Below are positions 1 to 8,758 of a stretch of 64,000 nucleotides of DNA, one piece after another (position 1 is the first letter of the stretch; the number at the start of each line of letters is the position of its first letter). The DNA lies in assembly GCF_001412535.1 (NCBI RefSeq), contig NZ_CP011774.1:2413501-2477500 (forward strand). Reading direction: 5' to 3'. The notes beneath the pieces are model-generated. The model worked only from the letters and a program-made list of their open reading frames with translations. It did not search any database and had not been told where the DNA came from. This DNA is from Limnohabitans sp. 63ED37-2 (GTDB taxonomy: Bacteria > Pseudomonadota > Gammaproteobacteria > Burkholderiales > Burkholderiaceae_C). Position numbers and translations under genes: made by a program.

Positions 1-1011
1 AATTTGGCCCGTGTCGGTTTCACTGGTGTGGAGCACCTGCAGACGTGGCAAATAACCCAGCTGAATCACCTGTTTGGTGACACTGAAAGCCCCGGAGATG
101 AGTGCTTGAGAGGCGATCACTGTGGCCATGGTCGCCAAACCCACCAAGGGCAACAAGGCCCAATCGGGTGCCATCATGTAGAAAGGGTTTTTGACGGCCT
201 CGGGTTCGGACAACAACAAGGCCCCTTGGCCAAAATAGTTGAGTGTCAGACATGGCATGACCACCGAAAACCAAGCCAAGCGAATCGGCTTCTTGCCGAA
301 ATGCCCCATGTCGGCATACAGCGCCTCGGCACCCGTCACGCACAAGACCACGGCGCCCAAGATGATGAACGTGGTGCCGGGGTTGTGCCACATGAAGCCC
401 AAGGCATAGTGAGGACTGATGGCCAAGAGGATTTCAGGGCGCTGAACAATGTGCAACAAACCCAAACAGGCAATGGCCAGGAACCAAACCAGGGTGATCG
501 GACCAAAGAACTTGCCAATACCGGCCGTACCGCGCTTTTGCACCCAAAACAAAACGAAAAGGATGACCACCGTGAGCGGAATCACCGCTTTTTTGAAGTT
601 GGGCGAGATGACCTCCAGGCCCTCCACAGCCGACAAAACCGAGATGGCCGGGGTGATGACACCATCACCATAAAAAAGACAGGCGCCAAAGATACCCACC
701 ATCAAGAGCACCTTGCGCAGCCGTGGCTGGTCTTTGACCGACTGCGAAGCCAGGGCCAGCATCGCCACGAGCCCACCCTCGCCGTGGTTGTCAGCCCGCA
801 GCACCAACACCACATACTTGACCGACACGATGGTGGTCAGTGTCCAGAAAAAAATGGAGAGGATGCCGTAGACGTTGTCTGGCGTGAAGGGCACATGGCC
901 AGAGCCGAAAACCTCTTTCATGGCGTACAGCACACTGGTGCCGATGTCGCCATAAACCACACCAATAGCACCCAGTGTCAGGGCGGTGAGAGAGGACTTT
1001 GTAGAAGACAT
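1..1011 (-). CDS. kup: Kup-family K+ uptake transporter (3' end cut by window)
   Basis: Low-affinity, proton-coupled potassium uptake protein of the inner membrane. The first 337 residues are present; the C-terminal half lies outside the window. The Kup signature GVVYGDIGTS is at residues 17-26, followed by repeated hydrophobic segments and FYGDGVITPA near 113-122, as expected for the 12-helix KUP/HAK/KT core. The ATG at 1011 puts the signature at the usual distance from the N terminus. No clear Shine-Dalgarno is visible; a small hairpin sits directly in front of the start codon. It lies 140 bases downstream of gshA on the same strand, behind a possible weak terminator, so it may be transcribed separately. 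The family call is secure; the symbol follows from family similarity. Confidence 0.95.
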   Translation of the reverse strand, partial: MSSTKSSLTALTLGAIGVVYGDIGTSVLYAMKEVFGSGHVPFTPDNVYGILSIFFWTLTTIVSVKYVVLVLRADNHGEGGLVAMLALASQSVKDQPRLRKVLLMVGIFGACLFYGDGVITPAISVLSAVEGLEVISPNFKKAVIPLTVVILFVLFWVQKRGTAGIGKFFGPITLVWFLAIACLGLLHIVQRPEILLAISPHYALGFMWHNPGTTFIILGAVVLCVTGAEALYADMGHFGKKPIRLAWFSVVMPCLTLNYFGQGALLLSEPEAVKNPFYMMAPDWALLPLVGLATMATVIASQALISGAFSVTKQVIQLGYLPRLQVLHTSETDTGQI

Positions 1012-1016
1012 AAATG

Positions 1017-1034
1017 AGCCCGAAAAATCGGGCT
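1017..1034 (-). promoter_or_regulatory. Hairpin immediately upstream of the kup start codon
   Basis: The arms AGCCCGA and TCGGGCT form a perfect 7-bp stem with a four-base loop, ending 5 bases before the kup ATG. It occupies the place where a ribosome binding site would lie, so it could limit kup translation. It has no T-tract on the minus strand, so it is not a good terminator. A function is inferred only. Confidence 0.35.
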
Positions 1035-1091
1035 GTGGCTCAGGTGGGCGCTATTTTGCGCTCATTCGCTCGGGGGTGTCTCGGTTGGGAT

Positions 1092-1114
1092 CAAAAATGT
1101 TGCAGTGCAGCAAC
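1092..1114 (-). terminator. Weak terminator-like hairpin after gshA
   Basis: On the minus strand GTTGC and GCAAC form a 5-bp stem around a six-base loop, followed by ATTTTT. It lies about 40 bases past the gshA stop codon. The stem is short, so termination would be partial at best. Confidence 0.35.
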
Positions 1115-1151
1115 TTTTCAACATCGTCCGAGACTTTGACCGCCCCAAACT

Positions 1152-2447
1152 TCAGTCGTACACCTCAGCCTCAGGGTCGGTGGCTTCCAGCTCATAACTG
1201 GCTGCGAGCATGGCCAAACGGCCAATCACGCCATACATATAAAAGCGGTTGGGCACACTGGCACCGGGTTTGACGCCCGGCTGAGGAAGATGCGGCGTGT
1301 CTGCGAAGGCCAAAGGCACAAAGCTGGCGCCCGGGGCATTCAGGTTCTCGTCCACACCGCGCTCGGCGTGCACACGGTAAAAACCGCCCACCACATAGCG
1401 GTCCATCATGTAGACCACCGGTTCGGCCACGGCGTCGTTGATGCGCTCGTTGGTCAGCACGCCTTCTTGGATGATCACATCGTTGACGGTCTGGCCGTCC
1501 TTGATGATGTTCATCTTGTTGCGCGTTTTGCGGTTGAGTTGGTCCAGATCGGACACGTCGCGCACCGTCATGATGCCCATGCCGTAGGTGCCGTTGTCGG
1601 CCTTCACCACCACAAACGGCTTTTCATTGATGCCGTATTCTTTGTATTTACGCTTGATCTTGGTCAGCAGCGCGTCCACATTGCTGCGCAGGCATTCCAT
1701 GCCCGTGCCCTCGGCAAAGTTGACATCACCGCACTGGCTGAACATCGGGTTGATGAGCCAGGGGTCGATGCCCAACAGCTTGCCAAAACGCTTGGCCACT
1801 TCTTCATAGCTTTGGAAGTGCTTGGTCTTACGGCGTACGCTCCAGCCTGCGTGCAGGGGCGGCAGCAAAAACTGCTCATGCAACTCTTCCAGAATGCCCG
1901 GGGCACCGGCCGACAAATCGTTGTTGAGCAAAATGGTGCAGGGGTCAAAGTCCTTCAAGCCCAAGCGGTGCTTGCTGCGCACCACAGGCTCGAGTGTCAC
2001 GCTCTCCCCGTTGGGCAGCTCAATGGTGGTGGCTTCCTTGATCTCGGGGTTGATCGAGCCCAAGCGCACATTCAGGCCGGCCATGTGGAAGATGCGCTGC
2101 AGCTGCGCCACATTGGTCAGGTAAAAGGTGTTGCGGGTGTGGTTTTCGGGAATGATCAGCAGGTTTTTGGCCTCAGGGCAGATCTTTTCGATGGCCGCCT
2201 GCGCCGCTTGCACCGCCAGGGGCAGCATCTCGGGGGTCAGGTTGTTCCAGCCGCCGGGATACAGGTTGGTGTCCACCGGGGCCAGCTTGAAGCCCGCGTT
2301 GCGGATGTCCACCGAGGTGTAGAACGGCGGTGTGTGCTCCATCCACTCCAGGCGAAACCAGCGCTCGATCGCGGGCATGGAGTCGAGGATGCGTTGCTCC
2401 AGCTCATTGATGGGGCCGGTCAGGGCAGTGACGAGATGGGGAACCAT
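1152..2447 (-). CDS. gshA: Glutamate-cysteine ligase (proteobacterial GshA, TIGR02049-type)
   Basis: Catalyses the ATP-dependent joining of L-glutamate and L-cysteine, the first step of glutathione synthesis, in the cytosol. The 431-residue protein resembles the Acidithiobacillus-type GshA family found in many beta- and gammaproteobacteria, not the E. coli GshA fold family. The stretch VVVKADNGTYGMG (about residues 279-291) looks like an ATP-binding part. Two ATGs are available, at 2453 and 2447. The sequence AAAGGA lies 5 bases before the second and overlaps the first, so 2447 is preferred. A promoter (TTGCAA, 18 bases, TATGAT) sits just upstream. The neighbour proA also acts on a gamma-glutamyl group. 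The family call comes from memory of conserved blocks, not a search. Confidence 0.87.
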   Translation of the reverse strand: MVPHLVTALTGPINELEQRILDSMPAIERWFRLEWMEHTPPFYTSVDIRNAGFKLAPVDTNLYPGGWNNLTPEMLPLAVQAAQAAIEKICPEAKNLLIIPENHTRNTFYLTNVAQLQRIFHMAGLNVRLGSINPEIKEATTIELPNGESVTLEPVVRSKHRLGLKDFDPCTILLNNDLSAGAPGILEELHEQFLLPPLHAGWSVRRKTKHFQSYEEVAKRFGKLLGIDPWLINPMFSQCGDVNFAEGTGMECLRSNVDALLTKIKRKYKEYGINEKPFVVVKADNGTYGMGIMTVRDVSDLDQLNRKTRNKMNIIKDGQTVNDVIIQEGVLTNERINDAVAEPVVYMMDRYVVGGFYRVHAERGVDENLNAPGASFVPLAFADTPHLPQPGVKPGASVPNRFYMYGVIGRLAMLAASYELEATDPEAEVYD

Positions 2448-2487
2448 GGGCATCCTTTATCGGGCAAAAACGGGACAAAACAGAAAA

Positions 2488-2517
2488 ATCATATGGGGCC
2501 GGTCTGCGCCATTGCAA
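2488..2517 (-). promoter_or_regulatory. Candidate sigma-70 promoter for gshA
   Basis: On the minus strand, TTGCAA (2517-2512) and TATGAT (2493-2488) are separated by 18 bases, placing the start site about 35 bases before the gshA start codon. It lies in the 120-base gap after proA, suggesting gshA has its own transcript. Confidence 0.5.
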
Positions 2518-2573
2518 GCGCCTAACGGACACAGCAACCAGCGCCGCAGGCCTGTGCGCAGCCAGCGCGGCCC

Positions 2574-3854
2574 TCAGCCACGCACCTCGCCCTCGCCCAG
2601 CACCACGTACTTGAGCGAAGTCAGGCCTTCGATGCCCACCGGGCCCCGGGCGTGGAACTTGTCGGTGCTGATGCCGATTTCGGCACCCAGTCCGTACTCG
2701 AAGCCATCGGCAAATCGGGTGCTGGCGTTGACCATAACGCTGGCCGAGTCCACCTCGCGCAAAAAGCGCTGGGCGTGCATGTGGTCGCGCGTCAAGATGG
2801 CGTCGGTGTGGTGGCTGCTGTAGTGGTTGATGTGGGCAATCGCCTCATCCACACCCTCGACCACCTTGATGCTGATGATGGGCGCGAGGTATTCCTCAAA
2901 CCAATCTTGCTCGGTGGCGTCCTTGAGCGTGGCTTTGGCGACCTGACTCAAAATGGCCTTGGCCTTAGGGCAGCAACGCATTTCCACACCTTTGGCAGCA
3001 TAAATCGCGCCGATTTTGGGCAAAAATTCGGCCGCGACACCACGGGCCACCAGCAAGCTCTCGCTGGCGTTGCAAGGGCTGTATTTTTGGGTTTTGGCGT
3101 TGTCGGCCACTTTCACGGCCATGTCGATGTCGCAAGGGTCGTCCACATAGGTGTGGCAGTTGCCGTCCAGGTGTTTGATCACGGGCACCTTGGCTTCGGC
3201 GCTGATGCGCTCGATCAGGCCCTTGCCGCCACGCGGAATGACCACGTCCACAAACTGCGGCATGGTGATGAGCTGGCCCACCGCAGCGCGGTCGGTGGTT
3301 TGCACCAGTTGCACCGCATCGACCGGCAGGCCGCTGTCGGTCAGGGCCTGCTGCACCAGACGGGCCAAAGCCTTGTTCGACTCGATGGCTTCAGAGCCAC
3401 CGCGCAAGATGCAGGCATTGCCGCTTTTGATGGACAGGCTGGCCGCTTCAATGGTCACGTTGGGGCGGCTCTCAAAAATCATGCCAAACACCCCAATCGG
3501 CACCCGCATCTGGCCCACCCGGATGCCGCTGGGCACCTGCTTCATGCCGATGATTTCGCCAATCACGTCGGGCATGGCCGCCAATTGCTCGCAGCCTTGG
3601 GCGCAGGTCTCCAAGACCTTGGGGGTGAGTTTCAGGCGGTCCACCATGGGCTCGGCCAAGCCCGCGGCGCGGGCGCGTTCCAGGTCTTTGGCGTTGTCCA
3701 GCTGCAAAGCCTCGGTGTTTTCGCGCAACAAGGCGGCCAAGTGGCGCAAAGCCGCGTTCTTGGTGGCCGCGGAGGCCTTGGCCATCAGCGCCGACGCTAT
3801 TTTGGCTTTCTGGCCCAAGGCCTGCATGTGTTCAGCGGTTTGGAATTCAGTCAT
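2574..3854 (-). CDS. proA: Gamma-glutamyl phosphate reductase
   Basis: NADPH-dependent reduction of gamma-glutamyl phosphate to glutamate 5-semialdehyde, the second step of proline biosynthesis, in the cytosol. The 426-residue protein is the usual length and shows the aldehyde-dehydrogenase-like fold: ESRPNVTIEAASLSIKSGNA (about 128-147), GGSEAIESNKAL, and the catalytic Cys261 in KYSPCNASESL. The reading frame stays open upstream into holA, but ATG 3854 gives the standard N terminus and a 40-base gap after holA. Neither proB nor proC is in the window. This is the distal gene of the leuS-lptE-holA run. Confidence 0.96.
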   Translation of the reverse strand: MTEFQTAEHMQALGQKAKIASALMAKASAATKNAALRHLAALLRENTEALQLDNAKDLERARAAGLAEPMVDRLKLTPKVLETCAQGCEQLAAMPDVIGEIIGMKQVPSGIRVGQMRVPIGVFGMIFESRPNVTIEAASLSIKSGNACILRGGSEAIESNKALARLVQQALTDSGLPVDAVQLVQTTDRAAVGQLITMPQFVDVVIPRGGKGLIERISAEAKVPVIKHLDGNCHTYVDDPCDIDMAVKVADNAKTQKYSPCNASESLLVARGVAAEFLPKIGAIYAAKGVEMRCCPKAKAILSQVAKATLKDATEQDWFEEYLAPIISIKVVEGVDEAIAHINHYSSHHTDAILTRDHMHAQRFLREVDSASVMVNASTRFADGFEYGLGAEIGISTDKFHARGPVGIEGLTSLKYVVLGEGEVRG

Positions 3855-3894
3855 GGACACATTTTCGCAGATGAACAAGTCCATCCCGCCACGG

Positions 3895-4947
3895 TCAACG
3901 CACGTTGCAAAAACGCGAGAAACGCACAGCCAGGCGCTGCAGGGCCTGCCAAGGGTCGGTGGGCCAGTCGGGCACTTTGAGGCCTTTGACAATGCCGTCC
4001 ACTTGGTGAGCCGCTTGCAGCAGGCCGTTCAGGCGGGCTTCGCTCATGCGGGGCAGCACGCGCTCAAACAAGCGCTCACGCGGACCCCAAACGCGCTGCT
4101 CGCGCAGCGCCATGGGCAAGGGCTTGCCAGCGGTCATGGCGTCTTTCACGCGCTTCATGGCCCGGATGTCTTCTGCGAGGGTGTAGTGCACCAGCACAGC
4201 CGCCTCGCCCTCGGCCTGCAGGCCATCGAGCATGCGCTGGACCCGGGCCACCTGGCCCGACAAGACCAACTCGGACAACTTGAACACGTCGTAGCGGGCC
4301 ACATTGACCACGGCCGCCTCGACCTGCGCTTGGCTGAGTTCGCCTGCGGGGTAGAGCAAGCCGAGCTTCTGGATTTCCTGGTGTGCGGCCAGCAAATTGC
4401 CTTCCACTCGGTCGGCAAAAAACTGCAGGGTGCGCTGCCCCTCTTCGCCTGCGGCCACGCTTTGGCCTTGCGTTTGCAGTCGCTGGGCAATCCACTGGGG
4501 CAAGGCGTTTCGATCAACCGGATCGATCTGGATGGACACGCCACCGTTTTCGAGCGCTCCAAACCAAGCCCCTTTGCGGGTGGCCGCATCCAGGCGCGGC
4601 AGCAAGACCAAGGTCAAGGTGCTGTCGTTGCCTTGAGCAGAGGCCACCAATTGCTGGATGGCGGCGCTGCCTTCCTTGCCGGGCTTGCCCGAAGGGATGC
4701 GAACCTCCACGATCTGCTTGTCGGCAAAAAGGCTGAGCGAGCCGCCTGCGGCCAGCACCTCACTCCAGTCGAAATGGGCGCCGGAGACGGTGTGCACACT
4801 GCGTTCGGTGTAGCCCTGAGCGCGGGCGCTGGCGCGGATGGCGTCGGCGGCCTCTTGTTGCATCAGGGGTTCGTCGCCGTGCAGGATGTACAGGCTGCGC
4901 AGGCCTTTTTGCAGGTGCGCTCCGAGCTGGGGCAGGGCCAGTTGCAT
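3895..4947 (-). CDS. holA: DNA polymerase III delta subunit
   Basis: Clamp-loader subunit that opens the beta sliding clamp. The 350 residues begin with the family hallmark of a short helix followed by LYILHGDEPLM (about 19-29), the degenerate nucleotide-binding domain. The DRVEGNLLAAHQEIQKL block (about 179-195) and the C-terminal collar helices follow. ATG 4947 is 8 bases after the lptE stop, so translation is probably coupled. The order leuS-lptE-holA is widely conserved in proteobacteria and supports both assignments. Confidence 0.95.
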   Translation of the reverse strand: MQLALPQLGAHLQKGLRSLYILHGDEPLMQQEAADAIRASARAQGYTERSVHTVSGAHFDWSEVLAAGGSLSLFADKQIVEVRIPSGKPGKEGSAAIQQLVASAQGNDSTLTLVLLPRLDAATRKGAWFGALENGGVSIQIDPVDRNALPQWIAQRLQTQGQSVAAGEEGQRTLQFFADRVEGNLLAAHQEIQKLGLLYPAGELSQAQVEAAVVNVARYDVFKLSELVLSGQVARVQRMLDGLQAEGEAAVLVHYTLAEDIRAMKRVKDAMTAGKPLPMALREQRVWGPRERLFERVLPRMSEARLNGLLQAAHQVDGIVKGLKVPDWPTDPWQALQRLAVRFSRFCNVR

Positions 4948-4955
4948 GGCGCGGC

Positions 4956-5492
4956 TCAGGGTTGGGCCGTCGCTGCAGCGCGGGGCTTGACCGCTGACAG
5001 CCGCCGCATGATCTGCTGCACGATGTCGGTCTGCATGTCGCGGTACATGGTGGCTTGCTCGATTTCCTTGGACAGCGCGGCGGTTTCGGTAAAACTCAGA
5101 TCGCGTTGCTGGCTCAGCTCCACAGGCTCGATCAGCACCTGACCTTGGGGCGTGCGCAAACGGAACCTCACGCGCAAACGCAGTTGCAACTCGCGCACCT
5201 GGCCCGAGGCGTTCACACCCACCACCGCCTGCTGACGCTCTTCACTCAGGATGTCCAGCACCGCATCGGCGGTGGCCATTTGTGCGGGCTCGGTCAGCAG
5301 CGTGATGCGGCCCGTGCCCAGCAAGTTGCGCCGCAACTCCACCCCCAAGGGCGAGGTGGTGGCGAAATTGGCGAACAGCGTCTTGAAGGGGTAATCACCC
5401 GCGTTTCGCAGCTGAAAGCCGCACGCCGACAGGCCCGCGAGCAAAGGCCCGGCACTGAGCAACTGGCAACAGCGGCGGCGTGAGGTGTTCAT
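4956..5492 (-). CDS. lptE: LPS-assembly lipoprotein LptE (RlpB)
   Basis: Outer-membrane lipoprotein that plugs the LptD barrel and helps insert LPS into the outer leaflet. The 178-residue protein has a twin-arginine-rich start, a hydrophobic signal and a lipobox LSAC with the lipidated Cys at residue 24, followed by GFQLRN, the usual first motif of mature LptE. ATG 5492 was chosen over the GTG directly before it. It lies between leuS (42-base gap) and holA, the classic context that makes the call firm despite low family conservation. Confidence 0.92.
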   Translation of the reverse strand: MNTSRRRCCQLLSAGPLLAGLSACGFQLRNAGDYPFKTLFANFATTSPLGVELRRNLLGTGRITLLTEPAQMATADAVLDILSEERQQAVVGVNASGQVRELQLRLRVRFRLRTPQGQVLIEPVELSQQRDLSFTETAALSKEIEQATMYRDMQTDIVQQIMRRLSAVKPRAAATAQP

Positions 5493-5534
5493 CACAGGGC
5501 AATCATTCGGGTTGTCTGGTCATACGGCCGTGGC

Positions 5535-8252
5535 TCACAGCACCACGTTGACCAAACGGCCCGGCACCACGATGACTTTCTTGGGCGCCGCGCCTGCGGC
5601 TTGCTTGACGACCGCTTCGTGGGCCAAGGCGCTCGTCTCGATCTGCGCTTTGTCAGCGGCCGCAGCCACCCAAATCGAGCCGCGCAGCTTGCCGTTGATC
5701 TGCAGCATCAGCTCAATCTGGTCACGCTCCAAGGCCGACTCGTCCACCAAAGGCCAAGGCGCATCAAGCAACTCACCCACAGCCTTGGCGTAGCCCAGTT
5801 GCTGCCAGATTTCGTCGGTGATGTGCGGGCATGCGGGGTAGAGCATGCGCGCCAAAATCGACACCCCTTCGCACAGGGCTGCGGTATCTCCCGTGCTGCC
5901 ATCGGGCTTGAAGTCTTCCAGTGCGTTCAGCAGCTTCATGCAACCAGACACCACCGTGTTGTATTGCATGCGCTCGTAGTCGTAACCCACTTGCTTGAGC
6001 ACCAGGTGCATCTCGCGGCGCAGCGCTTTGGCCGAGTCGCCCAATGCAGCTTGGCTCAGGTCCTGGCCCGTGGCCGAGCGCAACAACTCGTGGTGCTTGA
6101 ACGCGAAGTTCCAGACCCGGCGCAAGAAACGGTAGCTGCCTTCCACGGCCGAGTCGTTCCACTCCAGCGTGACTTCGGGCGGCGCGGTGAACATGGTGTA
6201 CAGACGGGCCGTGTCGGCACCGTAGCGCTCGATCAGGTCCTGCGGGTCCACACCGTTGTTCTTGGACTTGGACATGGTGCCCACGCCTTCGTAGTCTATT
6301 GGCGTGCCCACGGGCAGGCGACCATCACCGCTGTCGGCTTCGTTCTTGAGCTTGGCGCCGATGACTTTGCCAGTCTCATCAAGCACATGCTCGACATCGT
6401 GCGGCCAGAAGTAGTCCTTGCCGCCCTTGGCGGTGCGGCGCGAATAGATGTGGTTGAGCACCATGCCCTGCGTGAGCAATTTGCTGAAGGGCTCGTCCAC
6501 CTTGACCAGGCCCAAGTCGCGCATGACTTTAGTCCAGAAGCGGGCGTACAAGAGGTGCAGGATGGCGTGCTCGATGCCGCCGATGTACTGGTCCATGCCG
6601 CTGCCGCCAGTGGCATTGTTCTGGTCCCGCATCCAATAATCCGCACCCTCGGCCACCATCTTCTCGGTGTTGGTCGGGTCGCAATAGCGCATGAAGTACC
6701 AGGACGAATCCACAAAGGTGTCCATGGTGTCGGTCTCGCGACGGGCCGCTTTGCCACACACGGGGCAAGTCACACCGGCGTGGAAACCTTCGTGTTTGTG
6801 CAGCGGGTTGCCCGAGCCATCAGGGATGCAGTCTTGCGGCAGCACCACGGGCAGGTCTTTTTCGGGCACCGGCACCGCACCGTGTTCGTCGCAATGGATG
6901 ATCGGGATCGGTGTGCCCCAGTAACGCTGGCGGCTCACGCCCCAGTCGCGCAAACGCCAGGTGGTCTTCTTCTCGCCCAGGCCTTTGGCGGCGAGCAGCT
7001 CGGCCACTTTGCTGACGGCGGCTTTTTGCGTCAAACCGTCGAGTTCGCCGGAGTTGATGCAGACGCAGCTTTGCTTGTCGTCATACCAATCCTGCCAAGC
7101 CGTAGCATCAAAGGCCTGATCCTTGACAGACACCACCTGCTGGATCGGCAGCGCGTACTTGAGCGCAAACGCAAAGTCGCGCTCGTCGTGTGCAGGCACG
7201 CCCATCACGGCGCCATCGCCGTAGCTCATCAGCACGTAATTGCCGACCCAAACCTCGACCTGTGCACCCGTCAAAGGATGCGTGACGGACAAGCCGGTGG
7301 CCATGCCCTTCTTCTCTTGGGTGGCCATTTCGGCCTCGGTCGTGCCGCCGCTCTTGCACTCTTCCAAAAACGCCGCCAACGCGGGGTTGCTGGCCGCAGC
7401 ATGCAGCGCCAGCGGATGCTCTGCGGCCACAGCGCAAAAGGTCACCCCCATGATGGTGTCGGCACGCGTGGTGAATACATACATCTTGCCGTCGCCAATC
7501 AGCTGACCGTCAGCACCTTTGATGTCGTGCGGGAAGGCAAAACGCACGCCTTCGCTCTTGCCGATCCAGTTTTCCTGCATCAAACGCACTTTGTCGGGCC
7601 AGCCGTTCAGGGTGGCCTTGTCGTTGCCGATCTGCACATGGTCCAAGAGCTCTTGGGCGTAAGCGGTGATGTTCAAGTAGTAACCGGGGATCTCGCGCTT
7701 TTCAACCGGAGCGCCTGTGCGCCAGCCTTTGCCATCGATGACTTGCTCGTTGGCCAGCACGGTCTGATCGACCGGGTCCCAGTTGACGACTTGGGTCTTG
7801 CGGTAGGCGATGCCTTTTTCGAGCATCTTCAAGAACAGCCACTGGTTCCATTTGTAATAGGTCGGGTCGCAGGTGGCGACTTCGCGTGACCAGTCGATGG
7901 CCAGGCCCATGGCCTGCATCTGCTTTTTCATGTACGCGATGTTCTCGTACGTCCATTTGGCCGGGGGCACGCCGTTCTTCAAGGCGGCGTTTTCGGCGGG
8001 TAGACCAAAGGCGTCCCAGCCCATGGGCATGAGGACGTTGTGGCCCTTCATGCGCAGGCTGCGCGTGAGCATGTCGTTGATGGTGTAGTTGCGCACATGG
8101 CCCATGTGCAGCTTGCCGCTGGGGTAAGGCAGCATGGAGCAGGCGTAGAACTTCTTTTTGCTGGCGTCTTCGGTGACGCGGTAGGCATCGCGGGCCGTCC
8201 AGCGGGACTGCGCTGCGGGTTCGACTTCGAGGTGGTTGTACTTGTCTTGCAT
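5535..8252 (-). CDS. leuS: Leucyl-tRNA synthetase
   Basis: Charges tRNA-Leu with leucine in the cytosol. The 905-residue class I synthetase carries HMGH at 49-52, a large CP1 editing domain in the middle (GVPAHDERDF and the Thr-rich editing region), a CxxC zinc pair near TCPVCG, and a KMSKS-loop variant TMSKS at about 659-663. The frame extends upstream to 8534, but the ATG at 8252 gives the standard MQDKYNHLEVE-type start; the upstream part would overlap exbD. It is followed by lptE and holA. Confidence 0.98.
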   Translation of the reverse strand: MQDKYNHLEVEPAAQSRWTARDAYRVTEDASKKKFYACSMLPYPSGKLHMGHVRNYTINDMLTRSLRMKGHNVLMPMGWDAFGLPAENAALKNGVPPAKWTYENIAYMKKQMQAMGLAIDWSREVATCDPTYYKWNQWLFLKMLEKGIAYRKTQVVNWDPVDQTVLANEQVIDGKGWRTGAPVEKREIPGYYLNITAYAQELLDHVQIGNDKATLNGWPDKVRLMQENWIGKSEGVRFAFPHDIKGADGQLIGDGKMYVFTTRADTIMGVTFCAVAAEHPLALHAAASNPALAAFLEECKSGGTTEAEMATQEKKGMATGLSVTHPLTGAQVEVWVGNYVLMSYGDGAVMGVPAHDERDFAFALKYALPIQQVVSVKDQAFDATAWQDWYDDKQSCVCINSGELDGLTQKAAVSKVAELLAAKGLGEKKTTWRLRDWGVSRQRYWGTPIPIIHCDEHGAVPVPEKDLPVVLPQDCIPDGSGNPLHKHEGFHAGVTCPVCGKAARRETDTMDTFVDSSWYFMRYCDPTNTEKMVAEGADYWMRDQNNATGGSGMDQYIGGIEHAILHLLYARFWTKVMRDLGLVKVDEPFSKLLTQGMVLNHIYSRRTAKGGKDYFWPHDVEHVLDETGKVIGAKLKNEADSGDGRLPVGTPIDYEGVGTMSKSKNNGVDPQDLIERYGADTARLYTMFTAPPEVTLEWNDSAVEGSYRFLRRVWNFAFKHHELLRSATGQDLSQAALGDSAKALRREMHLVLKQVGYDYERMQYNTVVSGCMKLLNALEDFKPDGSTGDTAALCEGVSILARMLYPACPHITDEIWQQLGYAKAVGELLDAPWPLVDESALERDQIELMLQINGKLRGSIWVAAAADKAQIETSALAHEAVVKQAAGAAPKKVIVVPGRLVNVVL

Positions 8253-8332
8253 AGGGCTAAATTGTAGGGGCTGGGCGGCCCCGGACTTGGCCTGGTCGCG
8301 GCAAGGCCACATCCGATCGGGCAAGGGCCGCC

Positions 8333-8752
8333 TCAGGGGGAAACCACCTCGGCCACAAAGCCAATCCGGCTCAAACCGGCTTTTTGGGCCAGGCCCATGG
8401 CCTCTACCACCCGGCCGTAGGGCACGGACGCATCGGCACGCAATTCCAGCTCGGTCAGCGGGTTGCGGCGGGCGGCTTGGGCCAGTTGCTCGCGCAAGGC
8501 GTTTTCGGCCATCGGCTGGTCGTTCAGGAACCATTGGCCATGTGCATTGACCACCAAGACCACCGCCTGGGGCGCGGCCCCGGGCTCCCCGCCCTCGCTT
8601 TGGGGCAAGTCCAGGCGAATGGCGCTGGTCATCAGGGGCGCGGTCAGGATGAAGATGACGAGCAACACCAGCATAACGTCCACCAGGGGCGTGACGTTGA
8701 TCTCGCTCATGGGCGCATCACCTGGGCGGCTGGAGAGGCGTCCAAAAGCCAT
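8333..8752 (-). CDS. exbD: ExbD/TolR-family biopolymer transport protein
   Basis: Inner-membrane partner of the ExbB/TolQ proton channel, which passes proton-motive force to TonB- or TolA-like proteins. The 139 residues hold one N-terminal transmembrane helix (about 24-42) with the conserved channel aspartate (D25 in PLVDVML) and a periplasmic C-terminal domain. It starts 6 bases after the ExbB-like gene and 80 bases before leuS. The sequence alone does not separate ExbD from TolR. No tonB, tolA or tolB is adjacent, so ExbD is the safer name. Confidence 0.88.
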   Translation of the reverse strand: MAFGRLSSRPGDAPMSEINVTPLVDVMLVLLVIFILTAPLMTSAIRLDLPQSEGGEPGAAPQAVVLVVNAHGQWFLNDQPMAENALREQLAQAARRNPLTELELRADASVPYGRVVEAMGLAQKAGLSRIGFVAEVVSP

Positions 8753-8758
8753 GGCTGC

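Noticed and set aside
3151..5142. 663-residue plus-strand open frame across proA, holA and lptE
   Set aside because: It runs opposite three recognised genes and shows no domain pattern. It is a compositional shadow.
5601..7889. 762-residue plus-strand open frame opposite leuS
   Set aside because: It is antisense to leuS, whose HMGH and TMSKS motifs are certain. Long antisense frames are a by-product of high GC and codon bias; the translation shows no family motif.
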